Of a stretch of 8,866 nt of DNA, positions 5,783-8,866 are shown one piece after another (position 1 is the stretch's first letter; every line of letters starts with the position of its first letter). The translations under genes and the position numbers were made by a program. The stretch spans positions 1 through 8,866 of the forward strand of contig JAFYIK010000207.1 of NCBI GenBank assembly GCA_017538685.1. The letters are read 5' to 3'. A model generated the notes under the pieces. That model was not told the origin of the DNA, searched no databases, and was given only the letters and a program-made list of their open reading frames with translations. The stretch is from Bacteroidales bacterium. Lineage in GTDB: Bacteria; Bacteroidota; Bacteroidia; Bacteroidales; UBA932.

Positions 5783-7459
5783 TTAAAATCTCCAACCGAG
5801 AGTAATCACGGCCGCGCAGAGCAGCCTTCTCTGGCTGATGCGGGGGGAATAGACTGTGTTGTAGTCGTAATAAGGCTGGAACACCGTGGAAGGATACAGG
5901 GTCCCCTGCAGGGCGAAGTCCGCGAAGAACGAACCCGCAGGGTTGTATCCGCAGCCGGCGGATGCTCCGATAACTAAATCTTTATAATGCCTGCCCGAGC
6001 CGGGAAGGGTCTTCCTGCCCAGGTAATAATCATTGTCGTAATCTTCGTAGCCGAGTTCAGCTCCGGTTTTGTCCGTATAGTACTTCTCGGGAGTAGTCTT
6101 GAGAGACGCTCCGGCCCTGAGGGCGAACTGCGGGGCGACATTGAGTTCCGCGCCCAGCCTGAAGTTGTGCGCAGCGCCGCTGAAAGCCTTGATGGCGGCG
6201 TTTTCGAAGTTGTATTCGTCGGAGATGTCTTTGCTCTCGAACTTCATCCTTCCATAGTCCACCAGCTCGTAATCCAGGCTCAGGAGGCCCGTGCGGCCGA
6301 AGGTCCAGGCGAGGCCGGCGTCCAGCACCGAAGGGGTGAAGAGGTTGTAGCTGTACCAGCCTTCCTCGCCCGATCCGCTATAGGATTTGCCGTTGTCGTA
6401 GGCCACCTTTCCGCTGTGCTGCCAGCTCTCCTCAATATCGAGGACCGTCCTGGTCTGATATGCAAGGCCTATCCTGAGGCTGTTGGTCGGGAGCCAGATC
6501 AGGCCGCCCTTCAGGTACACGCCAGCCGCCTTGGCGTAGTAGTTATAACGGTGAGTGGCATCGCTGAAATAGGTGTCTTCCGTGCTGGAATCCGAATATG
6601 TGAACGACACGGGGAAATCCTCCACCGTCATCGCCACCTCCGTGAAGTCCTCTATGTTCGAGTACTCCATCATCGGGATTCCCAGGTTGAAGCCTATGAA
6701 CAGGCGGTCCTTCACGTTGAAGCCGAAGTTCATAATCATATCGGACTTGTAGCCCATATGGGTCACCGTGCTTGTCTGGCGCAGGGCGCTCGGCACATAG
6801 TGGTCTCCCTTGTCCGTCAGGACCTCGGAGCAGCCGACATATTCGTTGTTTGTGCCGAACGAATTGATAAGGCCTATGTCATAGCCCAATGCGGTGTCCC
6901 AGTAATGCGAATACGCAGCATTGTCGTAGAAGCTGTTCGAAGCCAGGTCTGCAGGAGCTATGTTAAGGTCGGTCGCCGCCGCAGCCATCTCGCCGAAGCG
7001 CGAAGAAAGGGAGTTCAAGCCCGTGCTCACCATCCTGCTGTTGTAATCGGTGACGGTGTTGCACACGAACGCGAAAGTGAAAGACCTGAGCGACTCCCCG
7101 TCAGTGTCGTAACGGGTGGAAAGGCCTATGTTCGGAAGCTTGAATGCAGGATAGAAATCCGTCTTCGGGAGTCCGTATGCGCTGTTGGGGCTGAGGGCGT
7201 AGCGCGTACGGCCCACGGCGAGGCTGAGGGCCGGGGTGACCGTGAACTGCGAGTAACCCGCCACGGCCGAGCCGGCGGGGTTGATGCCTATCGTGCCGAG
7301 GTCTCCGCCTATGGCGGTCACGGCATTCGAAAGGCCTGCGCTCTTCGCCGTGCCTATGTAATTCAGCTCGGAGAAGGTGTATGCGTCATACATCGACTGC
7401 GCCTGCGCCGAAAGGCACATCGCAAGGGATGTGAGGATAATAAGCGAAATCTTTTTCAT
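5783..7459 (-). CDS. OmpP1/FadL-family outer membrane beta-barrel protein
   Basis: The 558-residue product begins with a classic signal peptide (MKKISLIILTSLAMCLSAQA, cleavage near residue 20-21). The motif GGDLGTIGINPAGSA (51-65), preceded by a SELNYIGTAKSAGLSNAVTA-like stretch, is typical of Bacteroidota proteins annotated as OmpP1/FadL or 'hemin receptor', which resemble long-chain fatty acid transport barrels. The rest alternates aromatic and polar residues like beta strands and ends in GWRF, with the terminal Phe expected for insertion by the BAM machinery. The frame remains open upstream to 7726, but that extension is Ala/Arg-rich and overlaps the preceding gene; I chose the ATG at 7459 because it yields the signal peptide. 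It lies 13 bases after the lipoprotein gene and 9 before lpxD. The substrate is unknown; the 'hemin' label has little support. Confidence 0.85.
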   Translation of the reverse strand: MKKISLIILTSLAMCLSAQAQSMYDAYTFSELNYIGTAKSAGLSNAVTAIGGDLGTIGINPAGSAVAGYSQFTVTPALSLAVGRTRYALSPNSAYGLPKTDFYPAFKLPNIGLSTRYDTDGESLRSFTFAFVCNTVTDYNSRMVSTGLNSLSSRFGEMAAAATDLNIAPADLASNSFYDNAAYSHYWDTALGYDIGLINSFGTNNEYVGCSEVLTDKGDHYVPSALRQTSTVTHMGYKSDMIMNFGFNVKDRLFIGFNLGIPMMEYSNIEDFTEVAMTVEDFPVSFTYSDSSTEDTYFSDATHRYNYYAKAAGVYLKGGLIWLPTNSLRIGLAYQTRTVLDIEESWQHSGKVAYDNGKSYSGSGEEGWYSYNLFTPSVLDAGLAWTFGRTGLLSLDYELVDYGRMKFESKDISDEYNFENAAIKAFSGAAHNFRLGAELNVAPQFALRAGASLKTTPEKYYTDKTGAELGYEDYDNDYYLGRKTLPGSGRHYKDLVIGASAGCGYNPAGSFFADFALQGTLYPSTVFQPYYDYNTVYSPRISQRRLLCAAVITLGWRF

Positions 7460-7472
7460 AATAAGTGTCAGT

Positions 7473-8390
7473 TTATCTGTGTCCGCCGCCGTGGTATCCG
7501 CCACCGCCGCTGCTGTGCGACGAGCTTCCGCTGCTGTGCGAACTGCCGGAATGACCTCCGCCCGAATAACTGCTGCTTCTGGCGCTGCTGCCCGAGGAAC
7601 GCGAAGAAGAGGAACTGCTGTCGTAGCGTGAGGAAGAACTGCTCCTGTAAGAAGATGCAGACGAGCCTGAGCGCGTTGCACCTGCGGAGCGATAAATTGA
7701 AGTTTCGGAATAAGAGCTTTCGCCACGGTTTATGGCCGTGCTCTTCGGGCCCGTGCGCTGGACCTTGATACGGTCTATGTCGCGCTTGGCAAGGGCCGAT
7801 GCGGTGCGCACCGCGCCGCCGCTGCGATAGGCTCCCGGACGGGAATAATGCCCGCCGGTGGCGCTTCCGTCGCGATGGATCCGCGTGCCGGAGCCGCCGT
7901 GCCAGGCGTAGCCCCTGTCATAATGATGGTGGTAGGGATAACCCCAGCCGTAGTAAGGGGTGTAGCCGTAATAGTAGGGATAACCGTACCAGCCGTAATT
8001 CCAGTAGAACGGGTCGTAGTAATCCCAATAATAGAAGGGAGAGCCCCAGGAATAGTATCCCCAGTGGGAATAACGGCTCCAACGGTAAGGGCCCCAATAG
8101 TTGTAACGGTAACCGTAGTACCAGGGACTATCCCAGTCGTACGGGTCTGAGATTGCCAGATAGACCGTGTCACGCTCCACTGCGAGGGAGTCGGAACCGC
8201 GGCTGAAGTTATCCAGCGAGGCGAGATAACGGAATTCGTCCTCCGAAAGAGGAGAACGGCTTACCTTCGTCGGGTCAGGTTTGTAGTAGATTCCGTCCTG
8301 AAAGCGGTCGTAGTCGGCATAACTGCCCACAGTGCCGCACGAAACCGCGCATAGCGCGAGAGTCGCAAAAAAGAGTAATGTGCGTTTCAT
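7473..8390 (-). CDS. Low-complexity Tyr/Trp-rich and Ser-rich putative lipoprotein
   Basis: I do not recognise a characterised function. The 305 residues start with a lipoprotein-type signal (MKRTLLFFATLALCAVSC, putative lipidated Cys18). Residues 19-80 are ordinary (DGIYYKPDP, LSEDEFRYL). Residues 84-161 contain 28 Tyr and 10 Trp in 78 positions, mixed with Gly, Pro and Asp. A His/Gly/Arg section follows, then a moderately charged stretch (about 196-220). The C-terminus, residues 221-305, contains 39 Ser in 85 positions and ends in Gly/His repeats (GGGGYHGGGHR). Similar Tyr/Ser-rich Bacteroides proteins have been labelled 'vitellogenin II precursor', a name based only on composition. It precedes a FadL-like gene by 13 bases. 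It is first in the envelope block and has a strong Shine-Dalgarno sequence unlike its neighbours. The mature protein is expected to be membrane-anchored in the periplasm or at the surface and largely disordered. Confidence 0.8.
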   Translation of the reverse strand: MKRTLLFFATLALCAVSCGTVGSYADYDRFQDGIYYKPDPTKVSRSPLSEDEFRYLASLDNFSRGSDSLAVERDTVYLAISDPYDWDSPWYYGYRYNYWGPYRWSRYSHWGYYSWGSPFYYWDYYDPFYWNYGWYGYPYYYGYTPYYGWGYPYHHHYDRGYAWHGGSGTRIHRDGSATGGHYSRPGAYRSGGAVRTASALAKRDIDRIKVQRTGPKSTAINRGESSYSETSIYRSAGATRSGSSASSYRSSSSSRYDSSSSSSRSSGSSARSSSYSGGGHSGSSHSSGSSSHSSGGGGYHGGGHR

Positions 8391-8425
8391 TTTGAACCTC
8401 CTACGATAAAATTTTATTATCTTTG
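8391..8425 (+). promoter_or_regulatory. Candidate promoter for proS
   Basis: TATCTTTG (8418-8425), followed by C, is an excellent Bacteroidota -7 box. TTTG at 8391-8394 could be the upstream box, but the spacer is 23 bases rather than about 19-21. A 12-base palindrome (ATAAAATTTTAT, 8406-8417) fills the spacer. Transcription would start near 8429, giving a leader of about 60 bases before the proS ATG. Confidence 0.5.
8396..8402 (-). promoter_or_regulatory. Strong Shine-Dalgarno sequence before the lipoprotein gene
   Basis: The minus strand reads AGGAGGT, 5 bases before the ATG at 8390. This is near-perfect complementarity to the 16S rRNA 3' end at normal spacing. The start regions of the other nine genes in the window show no comparable motif, consistent with the general lack of Shine-Dalgarno use in Bacteroidota. 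It also supports the chosen start codon. Confidence 0.7.
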
Positions 8426-8441
8426 CCCCGCAAGTTTCGTA

Positions 8442-8457
8442 CCCGCGCGGGAGCGGG
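8442..8457. other. GC-rich palindrome and small hairpin in the divergent region
   Basis: CCCGCGCGGG (8442-8451) is a perfect 10-base palindrome. CCCGC (8442-8446) can instead pair with GCGGG (8453-8457) across a 6-base loop. It lies between the two candidate transcription starts, so it could be an operator or a leader hairpin. It is short enough to be coincidence in GC-rich DNA. Confidence 0.3.
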
Positions 8458-8461
8458 ACAG

Positions 8462-8469
8462 CAAATTTA
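8462..8469 (-). promoter_or_regulatory. Candidate -7 box for the lipoprotein/lipid A block
   Basis: The minus strand reads TAAATTTG followed by C, matching TAnnTTTG. It would start transcription near 8458 and give a leader of about 68 bases before the ATG at 8390. No TTTG lies at the usual distance upstream (the nearest are 14 and 26 bases away), so the call rests on one box and on the need for a promoter in this region. Confidence 0.35.
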
Positions 8470-8479
8470 GGAAAAATAA

Positions 8480-8866
<387 letters not shown>

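Noticed and set aside
7460..7726. N-terminal extension of the FadL-like protein to an ATG at 7726
   Set aside because: It would overlap the lipoprotein gene by about 250 bases and place an Ala/Arg-rich stretch before a perfect signal peptide; ATG 7459 is far better.
5987..7768. 593-residue plus-strand open frame opposite the FadL-like gene
   Set aside because: It is antisense to a gene with a signal peptide and family motifs, has Arg/Val/His-rich random composition, and is explained by GC-rich codon bias.
7500..8120. Tandem-repeat or CRISPR-like pattern in the Tyr- and Ser-codon tracts
   Set aside because: The repeats are irregular, follow the reading frame of the lipoprotein gene, and lack constant-length repeats and spacers.

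Overview
The window reads as a piece of a Bacteroidota chromosome, most likely a GC-rich member of the Bacteroidales. Protein-level support comes from the RimP-NusA-IF-2 set, the lpxD-lpxC-lpxA order, a WbqC-like protein, a FadL/OmpP1-type outer membrane protein with the 'GGDLGTIGINPAGSA' signature, and the archaeal/eukaryal-type prolyl-tRNA synthetase used by Bacteroides relatives. DNA-level support comes from promoter elements of the Bacteroidota type (TTTG, about 19 bases, TAnnTTTG) and from nearly every start codon lacking a Shine-Dalgarno sequence. I assign no genus. Eight of the nine well-supported flanking genes read leftward (minus strand), plus a tenth gene on the plus strand at the right edge; no RNA gene, insertion sequence, CRISPR array or prophage is visible.

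Layout, in the direction of minus-strand transcription (right to left). From 8390 to 2463 runs a tight block: a low-complexity Tyr/Trp- and Ser-rich lipoprotein, a FadL-like outer membrane protein, lpxD, lpxC, lpxA and a WbqC-family gene, with gaps of 3 to 32 bases. This is an envelope unit: three early lipid A enzymes with two surface proteins upstream and a protein of unclear function downstream. Next comes a well-formed promoter (2449-2479), whose upstream element lies inside the end of the WbqC gene, followed by a stable hairpin at the start of the predicted leader. This promoter should drive the translation/transcription-factor operon rimP-nusA-infB (2394 to 1), where nusA and infB overlap by one base and infB runs off the left edge. 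To the right, proS reads rightward from 8492 and is cut by the window end; the roughly 100-base divergent region between it and the lipoprotein gene holds two face-to-face candidate promoters, short palindromes and one strong Shine-Dalgarno site.

The main departures from expectation are these. RimP is only 90 residues and lacks its C-terminal domain. LpxC is a single-domain 301-residue enzyme although Bacteroidota usually carry an LpxC-FabZ fusion. The envelope block opens with an extreme aromatic/serine-rich lipoprotein that alone in the window has a near-perfect Shine-Dalgarno sequence. The rimP-nusA-infB leader has a terminator-like hairpin downstream of its own promoter. The rest is ordinary core genome.
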